Shown here: one piece after another, positions 1-11,835 of the stretch
How the letters are laid out: every line of letters starts with the position of its first letter
Position numbering within the stretch: the stretch's first letter is position 1
Assembly (NCBI GenBank): GCA_019722365.1
Contig: JADFUC010000638.1
Location: 1 to 64,000, forward strand
Direction: 5' to 3'
Length of the DNA stretch: 64,000 bases
Source: Lithospermum erythrorhizon
Taxonomy: Eukaryota > Streptophyta > Magnoliopsida > Boraginales > Boraginaceae
Translations under genes and position numbers: made by a program
Notes under the pieces: model-generated
Told to the model about the DNA's origin: nothing
The model's database searches: none
Seen by the model: the letters and a program-made list of their open reading frames with translations, nothing else

Positions 1-159
1 CTCCGTGTGCTTCGTTCAGTTCACGATATTGCTTCTTTGCATTCTTTCTTCTTAAGCGGATTAGGTATACTGGGGTTGGGATTTGGCGGGAGGATGTTTG
101 CTTAGTCGGTGTTCTCTTAGCTTTCTACTTAGCGTATACGAGGCGATGCGACACCCACG

Positions 160-1105
160 ATGGCTTATGAATATTACGATAATACTTTGATGAAAGCTTT
201 TGTGGAGTCTTTGGGGAATCCGTCCACCCGATATCATATGTTGCCGTGGTGAAGCATCTATTTCTTTATGGGATCTGTATAAGCTTGGTAGCCTTCCTGT
301 AGCTGGTTATTTGATGGATGAGGTTGTCCACTTGGGCAGTGTGCTCCCGTCACTGGTAAAGGTGATCGCGTCCGTGAGTCGTGTCATTTCTCTCCGTACT
401 TACCGTAAATCTAGCGTCTTCTTCTTACGACCGTTAGTTTCTCCGGCCGAGTGGATTAGATTTTGAGTGCATTACCTCGAGGAGTTATAGCGGTCCTTTT
501 GGGCTGAGGAGGGGTAGTCCCGAGTTGGTTCTTTTGCGCACAGCACCACTCGTGGGTGTTCACACTCATGGGTCACTTGATGCGAGAGTCTTCGAGTGTT
601 TAAAAGGCTTACGAGAAGATCCCTACTTGCTGCATTGGGCTGAGGTATCTTGTCTTGCCTTAACTGTATGCTTGTTGGCTCTGCGTATTTGTCACTACCG
701 AATGTTTCTGGCAACATCCGTCTAGTGTATTTAAGATGGCTAGGCTACGTAATTTGTAGGAAGGTAGTGATTTTATTCTTTATTCAGAGTCGTTCTTGAT
801 ATCCCCAAGGTTGCTTATCGTAGAAGCGCTCGTACATCCTAACAACTCAGAGGCTATTGCTTCCACTGATCCTTATCTTTCTTAGGTGGATTGGTGCTTA
901 TCTTCGTACATCGTTGATGAAGGAGCCTCACAATCGTATGAGCAGATGGCAATTTGGTGTAGGCGATGTTTACATTGCTTTTTCGTTATTAGAGGCTTAT
1001 CAGTAGTTGAACGAGCGTAATCCTTATTGGGCTGCTTTGCGCCCTTCACGTCCGACTCCTCAGTTGTTTATAGATGATGGCTGATTCAAAATTTAAGGAG
1101 GACAT
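160..1105 (+). pseudogene. Plant-mobile-domain-like ORF remnant of a retroelement
   Basis: The clearest piece is the + strand reading around 245-330, which gives GEASISLWDLYKLGSLPVAG. This resembles the conserved start of plant mobile domain (PMD) ORFs carried by many plant retroelements. A second readable piece lies near 935-1080 (RWQFGVGDVYIAFSLLEAY, then a stop). The frame is broken by stops and shifts. The ORF lies on the strand opposite to the Gypsy gag and protease relics at 5355-14300, as the extra ORF does in some Tat-lineage Gypsy elements. No function should be assumed. The PMD assignment rests on a short motif remembered from the family. Confidence 0.4.
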
Positions 1106-2150
1106 TGTTAAAATCTGAAGTATCGATTCGTTCGTGATAAATCTTGAATTACGTCGTCCCCGGATCACCAGATGTATATTAATCTAAACACAAAAATAAA
1201 TGTATGAATACAAAAATTTTTTTGCATTTACAGCGGAAGGCGAATAGACCCAAAACAGAAATCGAAGCAGCCACGTGAATGCCCGCTTCAAAGTCTCTCC
1301 AAAACTTGTTGACACCGAAATGATGTCCTCTACGTTACTTGGCACTTGAGAGGAAGCCGAGGCAGAATTTACTTGAGAAGCTGCTTTAGAGTTTTGAAGA
1401 TGAATAAAATTGGAGAGAAAACTCTTCGATTCTTTTAAGGGAGGGGTGGCTTTCAAGAGATGGAGGCAAGGGATTTTTTTCATAGAATGAAAAATCACTT
1501 TGTCTACTTTCTTTAATACCATTTGCCAATTTCCTTTAGTTAACTGACTCGTTAAGAAATCAATTTAACTCGTTAACTTAATTAGACCGTTATGGCTTAC
1601 AATGAATAATGAGTCATTAGTGAGTTGTTCCGTTTTAATTAACATAACAAAGTCATTAAAATACTAACGAGTCCTTTATCCGAATAACTTATCGAGTTAT
1701 TCGTCAATTTCAGTGCTTAATTGATTAAACTTGCAAGTTTAACCAATTGATGTTCATCGATATATATTTTTTAACAAATATATATGAATATTGAGGAGCC
1801 ATCTACCGATATCTGAGAGTCTGGATTAATTTCATTCATGAAATATTATTGAACTATCGTTGTATGTGTGTGGCCTTGGGAGCTCGGATAATAGTAAGTT
1901 GTATAATAATAATTGACCAATTACTATTATTATAAGCGATTAATGATTAAGATCTAGCGATAACAAAAGCTAACCCCTTAAATTATCCATGAGAACCAGC
2001 TGGTAATATCTGTTCACTAAAGGGCAGCTAAGAAGTTTTGGTAATCTCGTTTAACAGCCAAATTAAATGAATTGATCACATGAGTGTCGCGGCGGGCATA
2101 ATAAAAGGGAATCAATTCTCGTTAATTTCAAGAAACATAACCTTTTTCTT
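1106..2150 (+). repeat. Copia-type LTR, second family, + orientation copy
   Basis: The segment starts with TGTTAAAATCTG and is the reverse-complement counterpart of 11836-12847. Matches run along the whole length: the leading TGTTA(A/G)AATCT, a shared ATGTATATTAATCTAAA-like stretch near 1171, the CTTGCAAGTTTAACCAATTG block near 1729, and the GGGCATAATAAA block near 2094. The two copies differ by many small indels. It is probably a solo LTR or LTR remnant; no polyprotein lies directly next to it. The left end is well supported by the second copy, while the right end is approximate. The - strand ORF at 1184-1522 inside it looks like chance. Confidence 0.55.
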
Positions 2151-5100
2151 GACTCTTTTAAATAGTTGGATATAGAGGGGATGCTCACTTTTCTCCTCGG
2201 GCCTGACCACTAAATCGTTTCCCCAAACCGGTTTTGTTTTTAGGTTATTCACAGTTCAAGTCAAGAGGTCTAGAATCTTGTCGCACGCCGAGGATTTGAG
2301 ATCTGGAGATCTTGTATTCGCTACCCGAGGTTAAAAGAGCGAGGAAGTATAACATTTCTCGGTCGCATTCGAGAAATCCATTGGACACTTGCGAGAGGTT
2401 ATTTGGACTAGGCTGGATAGTATATTCTCTGGCGAGGTATGGAATGTACTCCCTTTGGGACGGGTAAAAGCGAGGTATGCCCAGCTTCAACCCCGGTTCA
2501 TGGCTTGAAGCCCTTGAAAAAAGCGTTCCGCCTGCGAGGATGATAGGTGGATAGAGATCCTAAGCATGCGAAGTGGGGTAATACTAGGAGGCCGGGTCAT
2601 GTCGTCATTTTTTTAATGCTCACATTGCGAGTTACAAGGATGTATGTCAGAAGCAACTTGGGTACTTGTCTTCACTGCTTGATCTCTTGCGTATATTTGT
2701 CCTTTTTATTCACTTTTCCTTTTTCTTTGCGACTTTCGAGGAGATTGTACCTACAAAGGGGGATGAGGCTCGAGACTAAGGTTGTAACTGAATCTGCAGG
2801 ACTTTTTCGGATGCATGACACGGAGGCGGTGACATTGAGGCCTCGGGGATGAGGCTCGGGCCGGAGGGTTGTGGATATTGAGGAGCCTTGAGGAATTCGC
2901 TGGCCAGTAGAGGCAAATGATGTTGAGATGACGGCATTGCTTTTTGTTTGCTGGTCGTATTGAGTCAAATGCTGAGAGATATCCCACAAGGTTGCCCAGG
3001 CGAGTTGTGTTCTCTTGTGGAGGGGCCAGAGATCACGTAGAGACACTTTCTTACAGCGGGAGGAAGAGGCATAAATCTTTCCTTTAGGACTACAAGGCGT
3101 TGATTCAGCGGGCGGGATTTGTCAGTCGGGATGAGGAGGTTGTGATAGTCTTCTCGAGGCTCGTCGATAGATGATGCGTCGTCGTTAATAAGAGGTTCGT
3201 GATGAGGTTCATGATAGGCTTGCTCGGCTGCTCGACAGCCTGAGTCATCTTCCAAGCTGCATCATGAGATAGAGGCCATTAGCAATGTTCATACCACCCC
3301 GGCAGCCAGCCAGAAAGGGTCGCCCGCCTCGAGACGTGAGCCGATCGAAATTTCGACATCTATGAGAACTTGCGACGCCAGTGACTGTTCGGGAATCTGT
3401 GATCACCGGGTCCGGGAGGCTGAGCTGAGGCCTATTTGTGCCGCAGACTACTTCCTCGAGGAGAGTATCGAGAAGTGGTCGGAGAGTCGAAGCGGAATGT
3501 TTAGGTATAGCCAAGCAGAAAGCCTTTGTACTCTGCCTTAGAAGGCTCCCTTTTAGATAATTTTTTTTATGTTCTTCCACTTTATCTTTATTTGTAGCAG
3601 ACTCTCCTTTGTTGAGATTCAATTTTGGTCTTAATTGTTTACTGCTTTTTTTGCTTATTCTTTTTTGTATGTCTTGCATGTATGCTTTGTTTACTAACTT
3701 TGATCACCATATCCCTGACTCCTAAGGTTAGGTCTTGGGTCTTCCAGTGTACCATGATGTCATCACCATTAATCGTGTGAACCCCTTTCTCCCTCTTTAC
3801 CCGGTATTTAAACATAGTATTTACCAGCTATGACCGAACTCGCTGTCGCCAAGCGCCCCATGCATTATTGTGATCAAGTTAAACGCAGTCAGCTGGGTTT
3901 ATCTTTAACCTCATACCTGGAGGAAAATTAGGTAGTTTATACTCATACTAGGAGTTCTCTAGGTAATTTAACTGCATCTTTGTGAGGGTTGGATGCTTAT
4001 ATTTGTGTTCGGAAGTTCTATAGGTACTCTAACTTCCTACCCGAGAGGGTCGGGAGATTATACCGTGTTCGGAGCGGTAGATGCTTTATCCTCTTATCCG
4101 GGAGGTGGTGGGCGCTTTATCATCGTGCTTAGAGGTATCTTATTTTGTCTATTGGTGGTAACGCCTGCGGTTTTAATTATATCGGTCGCCTCGCTTTCTT
4201 CTCTCTCTGTGTTCTTAATGCATCGGCCGCGCTGACGACATCCACGCCTTGTCAAAATCATATGATTCAAAGTGCACTAATTTTTGAGTGTCCTCTTGCT
4301 TTTTGGCAGCGACACCCCTCGCTCCACAGTGGTCTGCTCAGATGTACCGGTACACCCATTTATCCGGTATTTTTGTCCGGGGTGATCCCCGCGACTTCGT
4401 TGTGTCCGGATCGCTTTTTCATCATTTTCCCACAGCGTTTCTTCATATATGTAATGGTGCAGACCTAGGTCTATGATCTCTTCTGGGCGTCCTTTTCCTA
4501 ATCGCATGGATGACTCCTCGTACATGAATTCCTCTTTTAGGCTTTGAAGGTCGCACTCATGTTTTCTTCTCGGGGCCTTTGGTGGGCGGCACATTCCATG
4601 GGCTTGCTCAGACGTACCGGTATGCCCACTTGTCTGGATACATGTCTAGTATTCTGGTGACTTCTGGCCAAGGCGCCCGGGTTAGGTTTTACCGTTTTCC
4701 TACAATGTCTCTTCATATATGAAGCGGTGCATACCCAAGTCTATGACTTCTTCGAGGGTTCTTCTCCTCTATGGGGTGACCTCGTACATGAACTCTGCTT
4801 TTAGGCTTTGGAGGCTGAAGGGGTTTCTTGACGGTTCGGCTGCGACCTCCTCGTCGGTTATGTTCACGAGGAAACCAGCCACGCTTTCCCCGAGGTTCCT
4901 CTTAATCCTCAGCGCCTGCCCGCAGGCCTGGCTCGTGACATCTTCTTCTAGCCGTGGGGGGCGTGTTCACCATACCATGCTTCCTTTACTTTTCCTAATC
5001 TTTGGAAGATGGACATACGCTTCGATCGATCCTTGATAGTTACCCCCAACCCTGAAGACCGATCTCTACCAATTCCTTTCGTGCTGTTGAGCCGCTTTTA

Positions 5101-5354
5101 ACCTCCGAACATTATTCTCCGCGGTTGCTGTTTTCGCGCACGCCGAAGTTCTCGTTCGGCCTCAGCCTATGCTGGGTATTGCCATCCATTCGATCATGAC
5201 ACGCAGATGAGGCTTCAAGCGTATCCGAAGTCCGGGTCGCTTGAGCTCGATGGAGTAACCTTTACTGCCAGGCCTTCGAGTCTCGCTTTTATACCATGTG
5301 TCTTGATTTCCGTTGTTGATTTGCCCATGGTTTCATCCTTTCAGGGATCAGAGT
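2151..5354. other. Decayed retroelement sequence with no recognisable domain
   Basis: This stretch has moderate GC and many short ORFs on both strands, none of which I recognise. It lies beyond the protease remnant of the - strand Gypsy relic and before the PMD-like ORF, so it is probably the rest of that element. I looked for a reverse transcriptase YVDD box on the - strand and did not see one. It contains a 270-bp imperfect tandem duplication at 4333-4820, listed separately. Confidence 0.35.
4333..4820 (-). repeat. Tandem duplication, unit about 270 bp, formerly coding on - strand
   Basis: Two imperfect copies sit side by side: about 4333-4555 and about 4603-4820. Both contain the GCTCAGA(T/C)GTACCGGTA block (4337 and 4607), the CTTCATATATG block and the CTCGTACATGAA block. 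On the - strand the first copy reads LKEEFMYEESSMRLGKG followed by EEIIDLGLHHYIYEETLWEN. The second copy encodes a recognisably similar but broken version. The repeat therefore seems to have arisen in protein-coding DNA. The protein family was not recognised with certainty. Confidence 0.6.
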
Positions 5355-6010
5355 TCAAGCTGACTCATAAGCCTTGGAATTCATCATCCCATGCTCGATG
5401 TTTGGTGCTTGCACCGGTGTCACAAAGCCTTTGAGCGTCAGGATACCCTTTTCTACTGAGTCAAGAGGCCACCCCTTGAGTGCTTCAATGACTTCTTCCT
5501 CTTTATTGGGATGGCTTGGCTGGGCTATTTTAGGTGCCTCCGACTCTTCCTTGGGCTGCGATTCATCCTTTTTCTTCCTTTGATAGAACTTGGCATCAGC
5601 AAAGTGTGCCTCTTCGATGATGAACGGGTTTTCGTCTTCTTTGATTGTGTTTTCCATGACACCCTTGTGGTATTTCAAGCACTGATGTAGAGTTGAAGGT
5701 ACTTCATTACTACTGTGGATCCATGGTCTTCCTAGCAGTACGTTATAAGTGGTCTTCGAGTCGATCACGTGGAACCATGATGTTGCCTGTGTCACCTATT
5801 ACAGGTGGATGGATACCTTTGCTCATTGCTCGCCGGGCCTCCCTCGGTTGAAGCCTCAGACGTGAAAAACGAGTTTTTGTCATGTGTCTTCTGTTGAGAT
5901 GCCCAACAACTTAAGTGTGTGGAGAGGTAGAATGTTCACCGCTGATCCTCCATCCACTAGCATTCTACTCATCTTGACATCACACAAGTACCCGGATATG
6001 TAGAGAGGGC
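5355..6010 (-). pseudogene. Gypsy protease region remnant
   Basis: Reading the - strand from about 6010, the sequence gives MLVDGGSAVNILPLHTLKLL, the retropepsin-like site of plant Gypsy elements with DGG in place of DTG/DSG. It continues, after stops, into a readable stretch (5795-5355) containing FHVIDSKTTYNVLLGRPWIH and LHQCLKYHKG, typical of the segment after the protease. The charged, Glu/Lys-rich tail is also typical of the protease-RT linker. Reading frames are broken near 5800-5880. It is in the same orientation as the gag relic at 12848-14300 and is separated from it by Copia sequences, so both may belong to one interrupted element. Confidence 0.65.
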
Positions 6011-6169
6011 GGTTGTGGTCACCGCCTCCGCCTTTGCACGTTTCGCCTCCCGCGGCGGATCGCTGCTGCCTCGAGGTACCTTCTGTGGTTGCTCAAAGCC
6101 TCGCCGAGGTCGCCTCCGTCTCTCGGTATCTCCTCAAGTATCTTAAGCGAGAGCCGCGAATTGCAAAGT

Positions 6170-6744
6170 GGAAGGCATCTTGAAGTATCTAAGAAGAACT
6201 AAAGATGCTTTCTTGGTATATGGTGGACATTTATTTAGTTAAGAGTCACCGGCACGCCGATGCTAGTTTTCAAACTGACAGAGACGACTATCGTTCCTAG
6301 TCTGGGTATGTATTTTGTCTCAATGGAGTAGTATTCGAGGAGTTCAAACAGAGTACTCTCGGCCGATTCTACCACAAAATCTGAGTACACGCAGCCGCCT
6401 CAAGCCACTAAAGAAGTACGCTCGATTAAAAAATTCGTGATTGAGCCGGGCGTAGCATCTAGCATCAGGACCAGCCTGAGTTACTTTGTGACAATACCGC
6501 GATAGCTCAAGCTAAGGAACCCCGAGCATATCACAAATTCATGCACGCATCTGTAAAAGTATCACCTAATTAGATATATGCTTACTGAGGCGATATCAAA
6601 GTACGAAAGTAAAGAATAGAGGCCAATCCTCGACGACTCCCTTTACCAAACCACTAAGTCGCAAAGCACGACGAGCATGCAAATAACATATAGGTCTTAG
6701 ACATTGCATGTCGTAGTAAATGATAGGTTAAGTGGGAGTCAGTA
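6170..6744 (+). pseudogene. Copia RNase H 3' stub with polypurine tract
   Basis: The segment repeats the RNase H end of the downstream Copia element (10445-11026). It reads LKYLRRTKDAFLVYGG near 6182 and shares the block ACAATACCGCGATAGCTCAA (6490) with the downstream copy. It ends in a purine-rich AAGTGGGAGT (6730-6739) just before the first LTR. It is the tail of a second Copia unit whose front is missing. This makes a tandem layout of RNase H stub, LTR, internal region and LTR. Confidence 0.6.
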
Positions 6745-7530
6745 TGTATCTATTATGTTATGTGAACAAATATTTGAATATTGTTGCTTCTTATATTCTA
6801 GTATACTTCGGTTGTTTGCTAATGCCTATAAGTGTTTTAAATTTACATATAATATACATGTATTGTATCCTCGATAAGTGAAAAATTAAATCCCTAGGTT
6901 AGTCTATGTTTTCTAGAGAGGCAACACAGAATTCTGTTAATTACACATCTTCAAGCCTGGGAACATAGGATGCCCAAAGGCCTCGTCGATGTCGATAATA
7001 GACGACAAAGATTATATGACTAACATACATTGATTAGGTGGACTAGATCAATACTCATGGGCTACCGGTCCCATGCGGATCGGGAGTTGGTATAATCAAA
7101 CGAATTCATAAAAGATATGTATATCTCGTGTCCTACGATATTTGTTTGGGGAATTTTAGGCTCGATAATTTTTAGACCTACGGTATATAACTATATGTGT
7201 TATATAAGATCTGGTGACTTGACTATGACCAAACGCCTACCTTAAGCGGGATTATAACGGCATATGTTGGGTCACACAAAGAAGTGTAACGATAAATATT
7301 GATACATTGGGAGGATGTATCCGTCCTTGATATACAAGGAAGATTCGTGCCTCTCACACACCGTATTGATCGATTTGACTCTTCATAAAAGCATATTCGG
7401 GCCTATACCGAGTAAAGAAAGTTGTAGTGTTTCATGACACACTTGCGGGTTAGCCTACGACTGTAGATCTCGTGTTAAAGAAATTGTAAGGTAATCGCCC
7501 AAAGGCAAGTTGGCACCAATGTTCTAAAGA
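6745..7530 (+). repeat. 5' LTR of Copia relic
   Basis: This is a direct repeat of 11027-11815. Shared blocks include TATGTTATGTGAACAAATAT near 6755, AAATTTACATATAATATACA near 6839, GATATACAAGGAAGATTCG near 7329 and TGTAGATCTCGTGTTAAAGA near 7462. The start is placed at the TG after the polypurine stretch. The 3' end is approximate because the copies fade out near 7530. The copies differ by many indels as well as substitutions. Confidence 0.65.
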
Positions 7531-10500
7531 ATCCACATGATCTCATCTTAAAAGTCTCTTCAAACAAATTCCTCTCAGCTGTCAGTGAACTTCAATATAC
7601 ACAAGTTTGAGTTATCTCTAAATGAACCGCATAAGATGATCACGAATGCCGAGATGAACCCTCGGGGTAAGACTAAGATTTACTTCTTTCCTCAAGCTTT
7701 TGTGGTCCAAAACAAAGTAAGAAATTCAAGAAATAAGAAGTTTACCTGGCTGGGGCGGTTCGAGTAATCCCAAAAGCCGGGATGGGAGCACTAGGAATGA
7801 TGACAAATGTCATTATTAAGGGAACCTAGGTCATTGGAAGCCTAATTCGCCAGGAAGTTCACGATGATATTAAGAACGGTCTCACGACCACCTCACCACA
7901 AGTGTGATGTATTATGTTATTGAAGTTTGTACAACTTCCTCGATTCTACTCCTCAGGCGCTGCATTAATCGATCATGTTCTCATATTTGTAATAATATGC
8001 AAGAACTCAAGTCAAGTAGAGACTGAAAGAGGGGAAATGGATGTAATGCTGGGGAATCGCTACGAAGTCATGCCCTTATAGTAGAATCCATCAATTTAAA
8101 ACCTTGCCCACTGGCCTTGTTTTGAACTTATTCGCTTACTACGCACTGGCTTATTAGCGTAGAATATTATTTCTGTTTCTATTTTGAACAATGATGGCTT
8201 TTCATTTTCAATAGATCCCAATAAATTTAGGATCACCAGGAATGGGGTAGTATTTGGTACCGCCTCCTTCAAAATGGTCTATTTGTTTTAGACATGATTA
8301 CTGAGTTGTATAACATAAAATTAAAATGGAATAAGCCTAATGACTTAAACCAAACATACCTATGGTATTGCAGATTGGGTCATATTAACGAGAACCGAAT
8401 CAAGAAACTCCACTCCGGTGGAATACTCGAGGGTTTCGATTATGAATCACATACGAGCAAGCGTGAATCTTGCTCCTCCTGCAATGACGATCAAAATGCC
8501 CTTCACCTGATACAACGAAAGTGGCAAAGCTGGATTTATTGGGGATCATACACGGTGATGTAGCGGGCCAGAACACATCTCGGCAAGAGGGGAGGTTATA
8601 ACTACTTCATTACATTTAATGATGATTACAAGTAGATACGGTTTTGTGTATCTCGATGAAACACAAACACAAGTCCTTTGGAAATTCATGGAGTTCCAAA
8701 CGAAGTACAAACCAATTGAACAAGACAATAAAGATTCTCCGGTCCGATAGAGGTGAGAATATTTGATTCACGCAGTTCAAATACTCATCTCAGAGCTGCA
8801 TTGCTTTTCACAACTCACTAAAGAACGCCACAACATAACGGGCGCTACCAGCGAGAAATCGAAATTTCGATATGGTTCGATCTTATGATGAGCCTATCTG
8901 ATCTTACCGTTAATTGAATATGCACTTAAGCGCTGGAACTTACCTAAACAGATGTCCAACAAAGTCAGCAGAGAAAACTCCCCATGAACTGTGGTTTGGA
9001 AAGATTCCCAAGTTGGGTTTTCGGTGATTCAGCCGCGAACTTATGTTAAGAGATTAACGAAGGATAAACTTGTGTCCAAATCTGACAAATGCTATTTCAT
9101 AGGATATCTAAAGGAAATCAGCTTGGTTACCACTTCATCAAGCATGAGAATAGAATCTTCATTGCTAAACAGAGCATTCCTTGTAAAGAAATATTCGGCC
9201 CGCAGACTGGCACGGTGTTCATCTTGATGAAACCTCGTTGATGAAGCGTCAATGTCGATGCATCTAATGCGTAATATTTTCGACGCATTGGCCAAGAATT
9301 GGTACCTTCTTTCATAGAAGATCCAGCTCTGATCCATTGTGAAGTCACAAGAACCAACCGTTGTGATCCAATAGGGATCGCCACGAACTGCAGCGCCAGT
9401 GACGCGAAGCCTTCATCGCTGAAAGTGACGAATCCACTTATGACAAAGAAGCTAAGTGGAATAGCAAGGATGCTCAAAAATGGCAAATAGCCATGCACCG
9501 AGATGGATTCTATGTACCGGTCAAGTGCTCGTCCTTGTCGATTTTACCGACGGGTTCAGCCTCTATTGAATGTAAATGGGTATTTAATAAGAAACATGAT
9601 AAAGACGGAAACGCCGATGTTTTCAAAGCTAGACTTTGTAGCGAAGTTGTTTCAAACAAGTTCACGGCGTGGTCTATGACCTAAACTCACTCTAGTGGCT
9701 ACGCTTAAGTCCATCCGATAATCTTAGCTATTGTTGATTACTCTCATGACTATGAAATATGACAAATGGATGTAAAGACGGCTCTCGAATGGAAATTTAG
9801 AGGAGAATGTGTATCCGTACAATCTTCGTGTTTTCATGTCCCAGTGACCTAAGAAGGTATACACAAGTCAAGAAAGGTCCATTTATGGTCTTAAGTGCAT
9901 CCCGTTAGTTGAATCTACGCTTTTGATTTAATCAATCAAATATTTTGGTTTCATCAAGAACTTAAGAAGAATCTTGTGTATATAAGAAGGTACGTGGGAG
10001 TTATGTATCATTCATAGTTCCTCGCATCGCCGATGACATACTTATCATTGGAAATAATGTAGAGTTACTAAACTCACCAAGGATCAAGCAGAAATATTTC
10101 TCAACGTATGACTTAAAGTGTCAAGAATATATATACTTGGAATAAAGATCCATCGAGATCGGGCCGAAGGCTAATTCGACTTGTCGATACCTATGTGAAT
10201 AAGGTAACGCAAAGGTTCAACATGCAATTCCAAGAAGGGTAATCTCCCACGAGACATGGAGTTCAATCACAGAAAGTACGTTGTCCCACTACTAGTGGCT
10301 GCATGAACAAAATGAAGCGGACGCATCTACGCTCGCTATAGGATCCATCATGTATGTGCCATGTTACGCACTGCACTGTTGTATCTTATGCACCGAGTAT
10401 AACCAAGAGATACCAAGCTAATCCGTGAAAGCCATCAGACATGCCGGGCGCATCTTCAAGTATTTGAGAGGAACTAAAGAGGCTTTCTTAAGGCATGCGA

Positions 10501-11026
10501 GACGATTTAGTTAAGAAGCTATCGAGTATCACTACGCTTTTCAACCGACAGACGACTATCGCCTTAGTCCGGGTATGTATTTTGTCTCAATACTGAGCAA
10601 GATTCGGGAGGAGTTCCAAACAGTATCATGTCGCTCTACCACAAAGATTCTCGAGTAGACATCAGCCAAGGCTCCGAAGCCGCTAAAGAAGCATTTGATT
10701 AAGAAATTCGTGATTGAGCTGGTGTAGTACTTAGCTTAGGATTCAAATAAATGGGAGTTGCTTTCATGACAATACCGGGGCGATAGCTCAAGCTAAGGAA
10801 CCCCTCGAGCACATCACAAATTCATGCATCGCACTCCTTAAAAGTATCACCCACTCAGATATAGAGTTAATGTAGTGATATCAAAGTATGTAAAAGCAAA
10901 GAATGCAGGCCAACTCGACACCCCCTTTACCAAACCACTAAGTCGCAAAGCATGACGGAAAGATGCAAATAACATATAGGTCTTGTGATGATGTCGAGTA
11001 GCGTTAGGGTTGCTGGAGTCGTAAGA
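7531..11026 (+). pseudogene. Decayed Ty1/Copia polyprotein (gag-pre-integrase, INT, RT, RNase H)
   Basis: Copia domain order is preserved but the frame is broken throughout. A pre-integrase segment is at about 8335-8480 (TYLWYCRLGHINENRIKKLH). The end of the integrase is at about 9040-9110 (LVSKSDKCYFIGYLKE). The start of the reverse transcriptase is at about 9560-9640 (SIECKWVFNKKHDKDGNADV). A further RT piece is at about 9690-9830 (a MDVKTAFLNGNLEEN-like segment, frameshifted), and RNase H is at about 10440-10800. No ORF exceeds 90 codons, so the element cannot be autonomous. It is flanked by the two LTRs at 6745 and 11027. Confidence 0.75.
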
Positions 11027-11815
11027 TGTATATTATGTTATGTGAACAAATATTTGAATATCGTTGTTTATATTCTTAGTATACTTGTTTGCTACGCCTA
11101 TATGTTTTAAATTTACATATAATATACATGTATCGATCCTCGATAAGTTGAAAATTAAATCCCTGTGCTAAATTTTACGTTTTTCAGTATACAATACGTA
11201 TCACACTACACATTCAAGCCTAGAAACATAGGATAGCCAAAGGCCCTCGGGGTCGATGTTGAGGTTAGATGACAAGCATCATATGACTAACATGGTGATT
11301 GATTAGCGATCAAGTTTCCGATCACGCTAAATTGCTATGACTAGACATCAATACCACGGGTGCCGGTCCTATGACCTGTGGAGTCAGTATGACCGAACGA
11401 ATTCATGTAAGATATGTATATTTGTGTCCTATGATATTTCTTTAGAATTTTAGGTCTTTGGGACAATTTAGACCTTACGGTATATAACTATTCGTGTTAT
11501 ATAAGCTCGCATTTCTTGACTATGACCAACCGCCGGCCTTAAGCGATTATAACGCATATGTCAGCCTGCCACAGTAAGTGTAACGGTATAAATATTGATA
11601 CATTAGAGGGATTTATCCGCCCTGATATACAAGGAAGATTCGAGGCCTCTCACACAATTGGTACTAATTGATTTATATGGGACGCCATATAAAAGCATAT
11701 TCGGGCTCATTCCCTCGAAAGTAAAGAAAGTCACAAGCTTTCATGACACACTTCTTATGGTTAGCCTACGACTGTAGATCTCGTGTTAAAGAAATTGTAA
11801 GGTAATCGTCCAGCG
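11027..11815 (+). repeat. 3' LTR of Copia relic
   Basis: This is the direct-repeat partner of 6745-7530, of about the same length. It is preceded by the same RNase H tail and purine-rich stretch. Both LTRs contain a TATA-like GGTATATAACTAT block (about 11488 here), which could be the LTR promoter. It abuts the inverted LTR copy that begins near 11836. Confidence 0.65.
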
Positions 11816-11835
11816 CAAATGAGGCTGCAAATCAA

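Noticed and set aside
1184..1522. 112-codon - strand ORF
   Set aside because: It lies within an LTR on the strand opposite to its transcription and is not kept in the inverted copy.
3245..3679. 144-codon - strand ORF
   Set aside because: Lys/Ser/Leu mixture without recognised motifs, inside decayed retroelement DNA; likely chance.
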